Positions 44,405-53,870 of a stretch of DNA of 64,000 nucleotides are shown piece after piece. The notes beneath the pieces are model-generated. The model searched no databases and had not been told where the DNA came from. It was given only the letters and a program-made list of their open reading frames with translations. Both the position numbers and the translations under genes were made by a program. The DNA comes from Phytohabitans aurantiacus (GTDB taxonomy: Bacteria; Actinomycetota; Actinomycetes; Mycobacteriales; Micromonosporaceae). The stretch lies in the NCBI RefSeq assembly GCF_027923225.1, contig NZ_BSDI01000039.1, positions 10,436 through 74,435 on the forward strand, read 5' to 3'. Position 1 is the first letter of the stretch. The number at the start of each line of letters is the position of its first letter.

Positions 44405-46180
44405 ATGTCCGCACTGGCTAAGACGGCTTTGGCTCTCGTGCTCGTCACCGGGCTGCCGGGTGCGGCGGTGCCGGCCGCGCACGCCGCACCGGCCCGCGAC
44501 GAGGTTCCCATCCCCGCCGTCAGCGGCCTGATTCCCTCCACGGTGGGCAGTGCGGACCGCGACTACACGTTCTTCGCCAGCGACCTCGATCTCGCCGGCC
44601 GCGGCTACGTCGAGCAGGAGTTCTTCTACAGCGGTAAGGCGAACGTGTACGACGCGACCGTCGCACCCGGGATCGGCGCCCGGCCGACGCCGTCGCCGAC
44701 GGCCAGCATCGTCTCGACCGGCCATCCGTACCGGACGCGCATGGTGGTGCGGCGGCCGGCCCGACCGGCGGCGTTCAACGGGACCGTGGTCGTGGAGTGG
44801 CTCAACGCCACGAGCCAGTACGACGTCGAGGCGCTGTGGTTCCGCACCCACGAGTTCCTCCTGCGCGAGGGCTACGCGTGGGTGGGCATCACCGCGCAGA
44901 GCGCCCCGATCACCAATCCGACGCTCGGGCTCAAGGCGTTCAGCCCGCTGCGGTACGGCAGCCTCGACCTCACCAGCGGCGGGACGCTCACGTCCGGCGA
45001 TCCGCTGTCGTTCGACGTGTACGCACAGGGACTGCGTGCGGTGCGCGCGACCGGCGTGCTCGGCAACCTGCGTGCCCAGGTACGCACCGTCGTCGCGGCG
45101 GGCGTGTCGCAGTCCGCCGGGCGGGTGTCGGTGTTCGTCAACGCGGTCCAGCCCCGCACCCGGGCCGTCGCCGACGCGGCCCTGCTCTACATCGGTGGCG
45201 AGCGGCTGCGCGCCGACCTGGACCTGCCCGTGTTCAAGGTGCTGTCGGAGACCGAGTTCACCGGGCCACCCTCGGCCAACGAGATCAGCTCGCTGCAGCC
45301 GGACACCAACCGGATGCGAACGTGGTCGATCGCCGGGGCGTCGCACTCGGACTGGGCCTCGTTCGCGGTCCGCTACGCCCTGCTGCGACGCGATCAGCCG
45401 GCGGCACCACTGCGCGACAACTGCGCCCGGCCCAGCCGCAGCCGCATCCCGGACCGGTACCCGCTGTCCGCCGCGATCCACCATCTGGCCGGCTGGGCCC
45501 GGCGGGGCGTACCGCCACCGGCGGCGCCGCTCATCGCACTCGCCCCGGACGGTGTCACCGTGCTGCGCGACGCGCACGGCAACGCGCTGGGCGGCCTGCG
45601 GCTGGCACCGTTCGAGGTGCCCGTCGCCCTCGACACCGGCGTCAACGAGAACCCGCCCGGTGGCACCGGACTGTGCTTCCTCAACGGCACGCACGTCCCG
45701 TTCGACCGGCAGACGCTGCGAGCGCTGTACCCCGACCGGCAGGCGTACCTGCGGCAGTTCGTCCCCGAGGCGTGGCGGAACGTGTTCGCCGGCTACGTGC
45801 TGCCCGCCGACGTGCGGGAGATGCTGCGGGACGCGCACGGCTCGCTCGCCGGCCGCGACCTCGAATGCGGACCCCTGTGCGCCAACGTCGCGCAGTTTCC
45901 CATCCAGCCGTCGACCCAGCTGCTGCGTGACCACACCGCCTTCCTCTACCTGCGGGGCGGCGACCAGCTCGTCCGGACGCTCGACCAGGCCACGTTCGCG
46001 GTGGCCCGCGGCCAGTCCGAGCCCGCGCGGCGGCAGCGCCACTACGGAGAGGCGATCCGGTCACTGGAGCGCTACCAGTCACTGCTCGACCGGGAGCATC
46101 AGCGGGGTCACGCGACGGCGGAGCAGGTAGGGCTGCTCGGAGGGTACGCGCGGATCCTGATCGAGGGCCTGTCGTCTTGA
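44405..46180 (+). CDS. Secreted alpha/beta hydrolase domain protein
   Basis: A 591-residue exported protein with signal peptide MSALAKTALALVLVTGLPGA and cleavage near AHA. The sequence fits the 'alpha/beta hydrolase domain' family of large secreted actinobacterial and proteobacterial hydrolases: VVVEWLNATSQYD, the nucleophile-like GVSQSAGRV (Ser about 242), GASHSDW (possible His) and GGLRLAPFEVPVA. The substrate is unknown. ATG 44405 has GGAG about 8 nt upstream. It ends 6 nt before the convergent GH1 stop, leaving no room for a terminator between. A TetR-type palindrome sits in its leader. Confidence 0.8.
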   Translation: MSALAKTALALVLVTGLPGAAVPAAHAAPARDEVPIPAVSGLIPSTVGSADRDYTFFASDLDLAGRGYVEQEFFYSGKANVYDATVAPGIGARPTPSPTASIVSTGHPYRTRMVVRRPARPAAFNGTVVVEWLNATSQYDVEALWFRTHEFLLREGYAWVGITAQSAPITNPTLGLKAFSPLRYGSLDLTSGGTLTSGDPLSFDVYAQGLRAVRATGVLGNLRAQVRTVVAAGVSQSAGRVSVFVNAVQPRTRAVADAALLYIGGERLRADLDLPVFKVLSETEFTGPPSANEISSLQPDTNRMRTWSIAGASHSDWASFAVRYALLRRDQPAAPLRDNCARPSRSRIPDRYPLSAAIHHLAGWARRGVPPPAAPLIALAPDGVTVLRDAHGNALGGLRLAPFEVPVALDTGVNENPPGGTGLCFLNGTHVPFDRQTLRALYPDRQAYLRQFVPEAWRNVFAGYVLPADVREMLRDAHGSLAGRDLECGPLCANVAQFPIQPSTQLLRDHTAFLYLRGGDQLVRTLDQATFAVARGQSEPARRQRHYGEAIRSLERYQSLLDREHQRGHATAEQVGLLGGYARILIEGLSS

Positions 46181-46186
46181 GGAGCC

Positions 46187-47443
46187 CTAGCCCTGGACGG
46201 CTCGGCTGGTCGCGATGGCGGCGTATCGGCCCGCGCTCGGCTTCGGGGTGCGGACGAACGACTCTCTGTCCACTGTGTGCAGACCGAAGTGGAAGGAGTA
46301 TCCGCCGGTCCACTCGAAGTTGTCGAGCAGGGTCCAGTGGCAGTAGCCGAGCACCGGTACGCCGTCGTCGATCGCGTCGAGCAGGCCGGCCAGCGACGGG
46401 GCGATGAAGCCAGCCCGCAGGGTGTCGTCTTCGACGCCGATGCCGTGCTCGGTCACGAAGACCGGCACGCCGCTGACCTCGTGGGCGTACCGCACAGCGC
46501 CGCCGAGCGACCCCGGGTCGATCGCCGAGCCCAACTGGTTGAGGGTGGCGCCTCGCGGCGGCGACAACAGCCCGGCGGCGTCGTAGGCCGCGCTCTCGTA
46601 GTTCTGGATGCCGACGAAGTCGTCGTCGCGGGCCAGCCGCAGCCAGTGGTCGTACACCTCGGCGCGCTTGAGGTCGCGAAGCGTCGAATCGTCGCCGGCC
46701 ACCCGGTCGTCGACGATCGCGATGGACAGGCCCACGGGCAGGTCGGCCCGCCGGGCCTTCAGTGCCTCCCGGGCGGCGAGGTGGCCCGCCGCCATGCCGT
46801 CGCGCATCGCGTCGAACTCCTCCGGGAGCATGATGTTGCTGACCCGGTAGCGGGGGACGCCCGCCGCGACGCTGGCCGCCTCGAGCGTGGCCCGCTCCAG
46901 CTCCCGGACCGACGCGGGCAGGTCCACCCAGGACAGCAACTGCGGCAGGTTCGGCTCGTTCAGGGTGACGGCGGAGTGAATCCGGTCGCCGAACTGGTCC
47001 ATGACCGTGTCGCAGTACCGGGCGAACAGCGCCGGCGCGGCGGGATCGAGCCAGCCGCCGCGCTTGGCGAACCAATGCGGACAGGTCATGTGGTTGAGGG
47101 TCACCACCGGCGCCAGACCGCGTTGCGCGCAACCGTCGACAATGGCCGCGTAGTGCGCCAACGCCTCGCGGGAGAAGGTGCCCTCGGTCGGCTCGATCCT
47201 GGCCCACTCCAGGGAGAACCGGAAGGCGTCCAGCCCCATGGCCTGTACCAGATCGAGGTCTTCGCGCCACAGCTCCCAGCTGTTGCAGGCGCGGCCGGAG
47301 CGCGCGGCGAAGACGGACGGCTCGACGTTTTCCAGGAACCAGGTGTCGCTGTCGGTGTTGTCGCCCTCGGTCTGGTGACCGGAGGTGGCGACGCCGAAGA
47401 GGAAACCGTCGGGGAAGCGCCTCATCCGGCAAGGGTAGGTCAT
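46187..47443 (-). CDS. GH1 beta-glucosidase-like glycosidase
   Basis: A 418-residue cytoplasmic family-1 glycosidase. It has the N-terminal signature FPDGFLFGVATSGHQTEG, the acid/base Glu in TLNEPN (about 173) and the nucleophile Glu in VFVTEHG (about 322; TEHG rather than the more common TENG). ATG 47443 overlaps the TGA of the sugar-kinase gene, which favours coupled translation; ATG 47425 (MRRFPDG) would start nearer the fold. It is the last gene of the aceA-aceB-kinase-GH1 operon, an unexpected partner for the glyoxylate shunt. The family hydrolyses beta-glucosides and related disaccharides. Confidence 0.88.
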   Translation of the reverse strand: MTYPCRMRRFPDGFLFGVATSGHQTEGDNTDSDTWFLENVEPSVFAARSGRACNSWELWREDLDLVQAMGLDAFRFSLEWARIEPTEGTFSREALAHYAAIVDGCAQRGLAPVVTLNHMTCPHWFAKRGGWLDPAAPALFARYCDTVMDQFGDRIHSAVTLNEPNLPQLLSWVDLPASVRELERATLEAASVAAGVPRYRVSNIMLPEEFDAMRDGMAAGHLAAREALKARRADLPVGLSIAIVDDRVAGDDSTLRDLKRAEVYDHWLRLARDDDFVGIQNYESAAYDAAGLLSPPRGATLNQLGSAIDPGSLGGAVRYAHEVSGVPVFVTEHGIGVEDDTLRAGFIAPSLAGLLDAIDDGVPVLGYCHWTLLDNFEWTGGYSFHFGLHTVDRESFVRTPKPSAGRYAAIATSRAVQG

Positions 47444-48384
47444 CGCAGCGTCGCGTCGGGGGAGCCTCCGATGTGGTCGAGCTCCGCCCTCGTCGGCAGA
47501 CCCTCCCAGTCGCCGTGCGCGGCGACCGCTGCCGCGCCGAGTATCACGCCGCGCCGCAGCCGTTCCGGCACGGGCAGCCCGTCGAGGAACGCGGACAGGT
47601 AGCCGGCGGTGAAGGCGTCGCCGGCGCCCACGGTGTCCACCACGGTGACCGCCCGAGCCGGCTCGTCGTGCCGGCCGGTGCCGGTGTACGCCGACGCACC
47701 CCGCGTGCCCCGCTTGACCACGACCTCGCGCACGCCCAGGTCGAGCAGCGCCCTCGCGCGGGCGGCCTCGTCTGGTCCGTCGCAGACCAGCGGGAGCTCG
47801 TCTTCGGAGGCGACCACGAGGTGGGCACCGGCGGCCAGCGGGCGCAGCACGGCACTGGCCCGCTCCCGTGGCCACAGCTTGGGCCGGTGGTTGACGTCGA
47901 GGCAGACGGTCGCGCCGGCGGCCCGGCCCGCCTCGACCGCGTATCGGACGGCGGCGGCCGGATCCTCGCCGAGGGCGGGGGTGATGCCGGTGACGTGCAG
48001 GACGCGGGCGCCCAGCGCGACCGCGGCGGAGACGTCGGCCGGGGCGAGGCGTGCGGCGGCGCAACCCGCACGCCGGTAGTGCGCCCGGGGCGTGCCGCCC
48101 GGTGCCCGGTCGAACAGCAGCATCCCGGTCAGTTCTCCGGGCGCCACGACGGCGGCGGACACGTCGACGCTCTCGGCGCGCAGGGTTCGCAGTACCAGCG
48201 CGCCAAGCTCGTCGTCGCCGACCCGGCCGACCCAGCGGGCCGCGTGCCCCAGCCGGGCGAGTCCAATGGCCACATTGGACTCCGCGCCGGCGATCGAGAG
48301 CCGCAGGTCGCCGCCGAGCCTGAGCGGGCCGGTGCCGCGTAACGCCGCCATCGTCTCGCCCAGGGTCAGCAGGTCGACTGTCAC
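47440..48384 (-). CDS. PfkB-family sugar kinase, 2-keto-3-deoxygluconate kinase-like
   Basis: A 314-residue ribokinase/PfkB-fold kinase. The N-terminal part holds the sugar-binding GGDLRLSIAGAESNVAIGLARLG stretch, and the C-terminal signature DTVGAGDAFTAGYL (about 245-258) carries the catalytic Asp. The opening DLLTLGETMAALR resembles KdgK. GTG 48384 overlaps the malate synthase stop (GTGA), and its own stop overlaps the GH1 start. KDG kinase would fit catabolism of uronic acids from pectin or alginate, joined here with the glyoxylate shunt; other ketose substrates cannot be excluded. Confidence 0.82.
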   Translation of the reverse strand: MTVDLLTLGETMAALRGTGPLRLGGDLRLSIAGAESNVAIGLARLGHAARWVGRVGDDELGALVLRTLRAESVDVSAAVVAPGELTGMLLFDRAPGGTPRAHYRRAGCAAARLAPADVSAAVALGARVLHVTGITPALGEDPAAAVRYAVEAGRAAGATVCLDVNHRPKLWPRERASAVLRPLAAGAHLVVASEDELPLVCDGPDEAARARALLDLGVREVVVKRGTRGASAYTGTGRHDEPARAVTVVDTVGAGDAFTAGYLSAFLDGLPVPERLRRGVILGAAAVAAHGDWEGLPTRAELDHIGGSPDATLR

Positions 48385-49985
48385 CCAGCAATTATGGGGG
48401 AGGGCGAGACGAGGTGGTGGGCGTAGGCGCCGGTGGTGAAGAAGGCCGGCAGGTCCTCGTCGAGCGCGTGCTGCTCGAACACGGCCGCCGCTCGCGCCAG
48501 CCGCTCGTGGTCGGCGGCCGGCCGTTCGGCGCGCAGCGCGGCCAGCTCGTGCTCCACGATGGACTGTACGAGCTCCGCCGTGACCACGCCGCCATCGGCG
48601 AGCGCGGTGCCGTGCTGGATCCATTGCCACACCTGGCAACGCGCGATCTCAGCGGTCGCCGCGTCTTCCATCAGGTTGAAGATAGCCACCGCGCCGGCAC
48701 CGCCGAGCCAGGCGTCGAAGTAGCGCAGCGCCACCGCGATGTTCGCGCGCAGCCCCGCCTCGGTGACCTGTCCCGGCGTCCGGTCGACGGCCAGCAGGTC
48801 GTCGGCGGTCACCGACACGTCTTCGCGCTGCCGGTCGAGCTGGTTCGGCCGGTCGCCCAACACGCTGTCGAAGACGGCGCGGCAGACCGGCACCAGGCCG
48901 GGGTGCGCCACCCACGAGCCGTCGAAACCGTCGCCGGCCTCGCGCTCCTTGTCGGCGCGCACCTTCGCCAGCGCGACCTCGTTCGCCTCGGCCTCCCGGC
49001 TCGGGATGAACGCGGCCATGCCACCGATGGCGTGCGCGCCGCGCTTGTGGCAGGTCCGCACCAGCAATTCGGTGTACGCGCGCATGAACGGTACGGTCAT
49101 CGTCACGTCGGCCCGGTCGGGCAGGACGAAGTCGGGCCGGTGACCGAAGTTCTTGATGGTGCTGAAGATGTAGTCCCACCGGCCGGCGTTCAGCCCCGCT
49201 GAGTGCTCGCGCAGCTCGTACAGGATCTCCTCCATCTCGAACGCGGCCGTGATGGTCTCGATCAGAGTCGTCGCGCGGATCGTGCCCTGCGGGATGCCCA
49301 CGTACTGCTGCGCGAACCGGAAGACGTCGTTCCACAGTCGAGCCTCGCGGTGACCCTCCAGCTTCGGCAGGTAGAAGTACGGCCCGCCGCCGGCGTCGAG
49401 CTGCCTTTGCGCACAGTGGAAGAAGTACAGTCCAAAGTCGACGAGGCTGGCCGAGATGGGTCGCCCGTCGACCGTGATGTGCTTTTCCGTCAGGTGCCAG
49501 CCGCGCGGGCGCACCACGATCGTGGCCGGGTCGTCACCGAGGGCGTAACTCTTGCCCTCGGCCGTGGTGAAGTCGATCCGCCGGTCGATGGCGTCCACCA
49601 GGTTGAGCTGTCCGCCGATGACGTTGTGCCACGTCGGAGCGGTGGCGTCTTCGAGGTCGGCCAGCCAGACCTTCGCGCCGGAGTTCAGCGCGTTGATGGT
49701 CATCTTCCGCTCGGTGGGGCCGGTGATCTCGACCCGCCGGTCGACAAGGCCCGGCGCCGCGGGGGCGACCCGCCAGGTCGGGTCCTCGCGGATGGCGGCG
49801 GTCTCCGGCAGGAACCCCGGCAGGTCGCCGAGGGCGTACCGGGCGCGCCGGGCCCGCCGGGTGTCCAGCAGCGCCACCCGGCGACCCGCGAACTCGTCGT
49901 CCAGCGCGGTGAGGAAGTCCAACGCCTTGGCGCTGAGGATCTCCTCGTACCGCTCGGCCATCGGGCCCGTGACCTGGATTCTCAC
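48381..49985 (-). CDS. aceB: Malate synthase A
   Basis: A 534-residue malate synthase of the AceB (isoform A) type, which condenses glyoxylate and acetyl-CoA into malate. The family signature appears as KNFGHRPDFVLPDRADVTMTV, and the catalytic region includes VVRPRGWHLTEKHI and GAHAIGGMAAFIPSR. GTG 49985 overlaps the stop of the aceA gene by 4 nt. With isocitrate lyase it completes the glyoxylate shunt for growth on acetate, fatty acids or alkanes. The operon also carries a sugar kinase and GH1 gene. Confidence 0.95.
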   Translation of the reverse strand: MRIQVTGPMAERYEEILSAKALDFLTALDDEFAGRRVALLDTRRARRARYALGDLPGFLPETAAIREDPTWRVAPAAPGLVDRRVEITGPTERKMTINALNSGAKVWLADLEDATAPTWHNVIGGQLNLVDAIDRRIDFTTAEGKSYALGDDPATIVVRPRGWHLTEKHITVDGRPISASLVDFGLYFFHCAQRQLDAGGGPYFYLPKLEGHREARLWNDVFRFAQQYVGIPQGTIRATTLIETITAAFEMEEILYELREHSAGLNAGRWDYIFSTIKNFGHRPDFVLPDRADVTMTVPFMRAYTELLVRTCHKRGAHAIGGMAAFIPSREAEANEVALAKVRADKEREAGDGFDGSWVAHPGLVPVCRAVFDSVLGDRPNQLDRQREDVSVTADDLLAVDRTPGQVTEAGLRANIAVALRYFDAWLGGAGAVAIFNLMEDAATAEIARCQVWQWIQHGTALADGGVVTAELVQSIVEHELAALRAERPAADHERLARAAAVFEQHALDEDLPAFFTTGAYAHHLVSPSPIIAG

Positions 49986-51253
49986 GCGAACTGCTCCTCT
50001 TCGGTCGACCCGCGCAGCGCGGTGGTCTCGGCCTGCGGGTTGAGCACCGTGCTGATCAGGTCGAAGTACCCGGTGCCGACCTCGCGCTGGTGCTTGACCG
50101 CGGTGTAGCCGTCGGCCTCGGCCGCGAACTCCCGTTCCTGCAACGCCACGTACGCGCTCATGCCATCGGTGGCGTAGCCGCGCGCCAGGTCGAACATCGA
50201 GTAGTTCAGCGCGTGGAAGCCGGCGAGGGTGATGAACTGGAACTTGTACCCCATGTGGCCCAGCTCCCGCTGGAACTTGGCGATCGTGGCGTCGTCGAGG
50301 TGCTTGCGCCAGTTGAACGACGGCGAGCAGTTGTACGCCAGCAACTGGTCGGGGTACCGCACCTTGATCGCCTCGGCGAACCGGCGAGCCACCTCCAGGT
50401 CCGGCGTGCTGGTCTCCATCCACAGCAGGTCGGCGTGCGGGGCGTACGCCAGGCCGCGAGCGATGCACGGCTCCACGCCGTTGCGAATCCGGTAGAAGCC
50501 CTCGCCGGTGCGCTCGCCGGTGATGAACGGCTGGTCCCGCTCGTCCACGTCGGTGGTGATGAGCGTGGCGGCCTGCGCGTCGGTGCGCGCGACGACCACC
50601 GACGGCACGCCCGCCACGTCGGCCGCGAGCCGGGCGGCGTTGAGGGTGCGGATGTGCTGCCCGGTGGGGATCAGCACCTTGCCGCCCAGGTGACCGCACT
50701 TCTTCTCCGAGGCGAGCTGGTCCTCCCAGTGCACCCCGGCGGCGCCCGCAGTGATCATCGCGGTCATCAGCTCGTACGCGTTGAGCACGCCACCGAAGCC
50801 GGCCTCGGCGTCGGCGACGATCGGGGCGATCCAGTCATGTCCAGAGGTGGTGCCCTCCGCGGTGGTGATCTGGGCGGCCCGCAGCAGCGCGTTGTTGATC
50901 CGGCGCACCACCGCCGGCACCGAGTTGGCCGGGTAGAGGCTCTGGTCCGGGTACGTCTGCCCGGCCAGGTTCGCGTCCGCGGCCACCTGCCAACCGGACA
51001 GGTAGATCGCCTTGAGGCCGGCGCGCACCATCTGCACCGCCTGGTTGCCGGTGAGCGCGCCGAGCGCGTGGACGTAGTCCTCCTCGTGCATGAGGTGCCA
51101 CAGCCGCTCGGCGCCGCGTCGGGCGAGGGTGTGCTCCTCCTGTATCGCGCCCCGCAGGCGCACCACGTCGGCAGCGGTGTACGTGCGCTCCACGCCGCGC
51201 CATCGGGGATCGGTGGACCACTCGCTCTGCAACTGTTCCGCCATTGCGGTCAT
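49982..51253 (-). CDS. aceA: Isocitrate lyase
   Basis: A 423-residue isocitrate lyase, which cleaves isocitrate to succinate and glyoxylate. The active-site signature KKCGHLGGK (about 190) with catalytic Cys, ADAEAGFGG for Mg binding and YNCSPSFNWRKHL are all present. ATG 51253 is chosen: AGGAGG stands 5 nt upstream, whereas the preceding in-frame GTG is too close to it. First gene of the aceA-aceB-kinase-GH1 operon, divergent from the RamB-like regulator with a RamB-like site between. In other actinobacteria aceA and aceB are often separate, so this compact operon is notable. Confidence 0.96.
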   Translation of the reverse strand: MTAMAEQLQSEWSTDPRWRGVERTYTAADVVRLRGAIQEEHTLARRGAERLWHLMHEEDYVHALGALTGNQAVQMVRAGLKAIYLSGWQVAADANLAGQTYPDQSLYPANSVPAVVRRINNALLRAAQITTAEGTTSGHDWIAPIVADAEAGFGGVLNAYELMTAMITAGAAGVHWEDQLASEKKCGHLGGKVLIPTGQHIRTLNAARLAADVAGVPSVVVARTDAQAATLITTDVDERDQPFITGERTGEGFYRIRNGVEPCIARGLAYAPHADLLWMETSTPDLEVARRFAEAIKVRYPDQLLAYNCSPSFNWRKHLDDATIAKFQRELGHMGYKFQFITLAGFHALNYSMFDLARGYATDGMSAYVALQEREFAAEADGYTAVKHQREVGTGYFDLISTVLNPQAETTALRGSTEEEQFA

Positions 51254-51351
51254 CACGGCCTCCTAGAATGGAATACGGCCACCGTGACACGTCGATATCG
51301 CACCGGTCGAGGTACGGAAACAGCCAATTATTGAAAACCTGTCGATAGGGT

Positions 51352-51362
51352 TTTGCAAAGTT
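51352..51362. promoter_or_regulatory. RamB-type binding site
   Basis: TTTGCAAAGTT is the reverse complement of AACTTTGCAAA, the core motif known for RamB of Corynebacterium glutamicum. It sits 38 nt before the RamB-like gene and 99 nt before aceA, so it could serve autoregulation and aceA control. Confidence 0.75.
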
Positions 51363-51399
51363 GCGAAAGCGTGCCTTAACAGGGGTGTTAATGTGAGGG

Positions 51400-52788
51400 A
51401 TGGCCAAGACCTTCGCCGGTGCCCGGCTGCGCCGGCTGCGCGAGGAGCGCGGGATCAGCCAGATCGAGCTGGCCCGGCAACTCGGCATCTCCCCGAGCTA
51501 CCTCAACCAGATCGAGCACGACTCGCGCCCCCTGACGGTCGCCGTGCTGATCCGGATCACCGAGACGTTCGGCGTCGACACGGCGTACTTCGCTCCCCAC
51601 GACACGCCCCAGCTCGTCGCCGACCTGCGCGAAGCGCTGCCGGCCCGCACCAGCCTGCCCGAGCTCACGGAACTGGCCACCAAGCTGCCCGAGGTCGCGG
51701 CGGCGGTGATCGACCTGTTCCGCCGGTACCGGCAGGCCGACGACCAACTCGCCGAGGTCGTCGGCGACCGCGAACTGATCGCCGGCCACAGCCCGCACGA
51801 CCAGGTGACCGACTTCTTCTACCGCCGGCAGAACTACATTCCCGACCTGGACGAGGCCGCCGAGGCGCTGGCCGGCGGCATCGGGGTGCGCCGGGGCGAG
51901 ACCTGGATCGCGCTGCGTGACCGCCTGGCGGAGCGCCACGACATCCGGATCGTCCGCGAAGACACCGACGCGCTGGCCGGCGAGCTGCACCGGTACCGGC
52001 CGGGCACCCGCACGCTGCACCTGTCGACCTCGTTGCGCCCCGGCCAGCAGGCCATCCGGATGGGTGCCCAGATCGCCCTGCTGGAGTGCGCCGACGTCAT
52101 CGACGAGATCATCGAGGAGGAGAAGTTCGAAGACGTACAAACGAAGATCCTGACCCGAGTGGGCCTTGCGAACTATTTCGCAGCCGCACTGATCCTGCCA
52201 TACGGAAGATTCCTCGAAGCCGCCGAGAATACGCGATACGACATTGAGCTTCTCACCGATCATTTCGCGATGGGCTGGGAGAGTATCTGTCACCGGCTGA
52301 GCACCCTGCAACGCCCGAAAGCGCGCGGCGTACCGTTCTCCTTCGTCCGGGTGGACCGCGCCGGCAACATGTCCAAGCGCCAGTCGGCCACCGGCTTCCC
52401 CTTCTCCCGCTCCGGCGGCACGTGCCCGCTGTGGAACGTGTACGAGGCGTTCAGCGCACCGGGCCGCGTGACGGTCCAGGTCGCCGACATGCCCGAAGGT
52501 CAGCGCTACCTCTGGATCGCCCGCACGGTCACCCGCCACCACGGCGGCTACCGGCAGCCAGGCAAGGTGTTCGCGATCGGCCTGGGCTGCGAAACCCGCC
52601 ACGCCGGCCGCCTCGTCTACTCCACGGGCCGCGACCTGCAAGCCGCCGACGGCGCCACCCCGATCGGCCCAGGCTGCAAGACCTGCGCCCGGATGTCCTG
52701 CCCCCAACGCGCTGCCGCCCCGATCGGCCGCAGCCTAGACCTAGACGAAAACCGCAGCACCTTCATCCCCTACCCCTTACGCGACTAA
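51400..52788 (+). CDS. ramB: RamB-like XRE regulator of acetate/glyoxylate metabolism
   Basis: A 462-residue regulator. The N-terminal XRE helix-turn-helix (LRRLREERGISQIELARQLG, about 10-29) is followed by an ImmA/IrrE-like middle domain and the short-chain-fatty-acyl regulator C-terminal domain. The latter contains a cysteine cluster (CKTCARMSC) near residue 430. This architecture belongs to RamB/ScfR proteins, which repress or tune aceA/aceB and propionate genes depending on carbon source. It is divergent from aceA with a near-perfect RamB motif in the gap, which supports the assignment. Mycobacterial PrpR is a close relative and an alternative name. Confidence 0.88.
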   Translation: MAKTFAGARLRRLREERGISQIELARQLGISPSYLNQIEHDSRPLTVAVLIRITETFGVDTAYFAPHDTPQLVADLREALPARTSLPELTELATKLPEVAAAVIDLFRRYRQADDQLAEVVGDRELIAGHSPHDQVTDFFYRRQNYIPDLDEAAEALAGGIGVRRGETWIALRDRLAERHDIRIVREDTDALAGELHRYRPGTRTLHLSTSLRPGQQAIRMGAQIALLECADVIDEIIEEEKFEDVQTKILTRVGLANYFAAALILPYGRFLEAAENTRYDIELLTDHFAMGWESICHRLSTLQRPKARGVPFSFVRVDRAGNMSKRQSATGFPFSRSGGTCPLWNVYEAFSAPGRVTVQVADMPEGQRYLWIARTVTRHHGGYRQPGKVFAIGLGCETRHAGRLVYSTGRDLQAADGATPIGPGCKTCARMSCPQRAAAPIGRSLDLDENRSTFIPYPLRD

Positions 52789-52815
52789 CTCTCCATGCGC
52801 TCCGCGCGTCACCAC

Positions 52816-53300
52816 CGCGGGCTGCGCGCGTGCGGTTCTCGCCGCCGATCAAGGGCGAATGCACGTGGTTGGATCTCTTTTCCGCGTGCGTCCGCTCCCA
52901 GGCCGGTCCGGCACGGCGTGTCGCCACGCCGCTTCCGCCGATCAAGGGCGAACGCACGCGGTTGGATCGCATTTCCGCGTGTATTTGGCCTTGATCGATG
53001 CGAATGCCCTTGATCGCCGCGCCGCGCGTGCGTCTCGGCCGCTGTGCGTCGTGCGTCGTGCGCGGCGTGATGTGGGTCGCGGGCTGCGCGCGTGCGGTTC
53101 CTGCCGCCGATCAAGGGCGAATGCACGTGGTTGGATCTCTATCTCTGCGTGCGTCCGCTCCCAGGCCGGTCCGGCACGGCGTGTCGCCACGCCGCTTCCG
53201 CCGATCAAGGGCGAACGCACGCGGTTTGATCGCATTTCGCGTGCATTCGCCCTTGATCGATGCGAATGCCCTTGATCGCGGCGCCGCGCCGTGCGCCCGC
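52816..53300. repeat. Tandem 262-bp repeat built from 57-bp palindromic R2 units
   Basis: Two near-identical copies (52816-about 53040 and 53078-about 53300, offset 262 bp) share GGGCTGCGCGCGTGCGGTT, the R2 units GATCAAGGGCGAATGCACG and GATCAAGGGCGAACGCACG, and the spacer CCAGGCCGGTCCGGCACGGC. Complete palindromic R2 units lie at 52940-52996 and 53203-53258. No ORF across it looks coding. The following stretch 53301-53620 is GC-rich and holds nothing I can support. Confidence 0.88.
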
Positions 53301-53620
53301 CGCCGCACGCGTCCGGTTCGTCCGCTTCGCGGTCGTCCGTCCCGCGCGATCGTCCGTCCCGCGCGGGCCGCGGGTTCGTGCGGTGTCCGGTTCGTGTGGG
53401 TGTGCGGTGCTCGTTGGCGGCTGGCCTGCGGCCGGCGGCCGGCCAACGTGGCCCACGACGGCGCCGCGCCGCCGCCGCGGGCCGTCCTACTCGCCGCGTC
53501 GCCGCTAGCATCGTCCTATGTGGACGGCGCGCGGCCATCGATGTGCCGTAAGGCACCGGCGACGGGGGAGGCCGCGTCGACGTGCGCGGCGGGCGTGAAG
53601 CCGAGAGGGGCGGGATTTGG

Positions 53621-53772
53621 GCTGCCGCGACGTCCGTCGCGGCCAAGGCCGTTGCTCCCGCGGCCTCGCCCTCCGCGTTTCCATGACCCACCCCCGGCCG
53701 GTGGTTGTGGACCGCGCAGGGTGAGGCTGCGGGAGCCACGGGCATGGACCGCGACGGGCGCCGCGGTAGCCC
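53621..53772. repeat. Palindromic repeat R1, full copy
   Basis: A 152-bp copy with slightly degraded arms: GCTGCCGCGACGTCCGTCGCG at the left and GACGGGCGCCGCGGTAGCC at the right, inner arms GCTCCCGCGGCCTCGCCC and GGGTGAGGCTGCGGGAGC. It lies upstream of the carboxylesterase promoter and does not overlap a gene. Confidence 0.82.
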
Positions 53773-53814
53773 GAGACTCGATCTTGATCCTGAAAGCTCA
53801 GCGATGATCCTGTT

Positions 53815-53828
53815 GGGGAACGTTGCCC
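53815..53828. promoter_or_regulatory. Distal AACGTT operator-like box (GGGGAACGTTGCCC)
   Basis: Identical in sequence to the box at 58362-58375. It stands 43 bp upstream of the -35 of the carboxylesterase promoter, so it may be an auxiliary operator for looping. Confidence 0.65.
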
Positions 53829-53870
53829 GGCTGCCGTCGTCGAGTTCATCGCTGGTGGCCAGGCTTCCTC

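Noticed and set aside
52816..53300. CRISPR array
   Set aside because: The repeats are palindromic 57-bp units in two 262-bp blocks with near-identical spacers, not short repeats with unique spacers; no cas genes.
52795..53807. Several open frames of 60-270 codons on both strands between the RamB-like and carboxylesterase genes
   Set aside because: They run through the R2 and R1 repeats, repeat the same peptides and have no ribosome sites.
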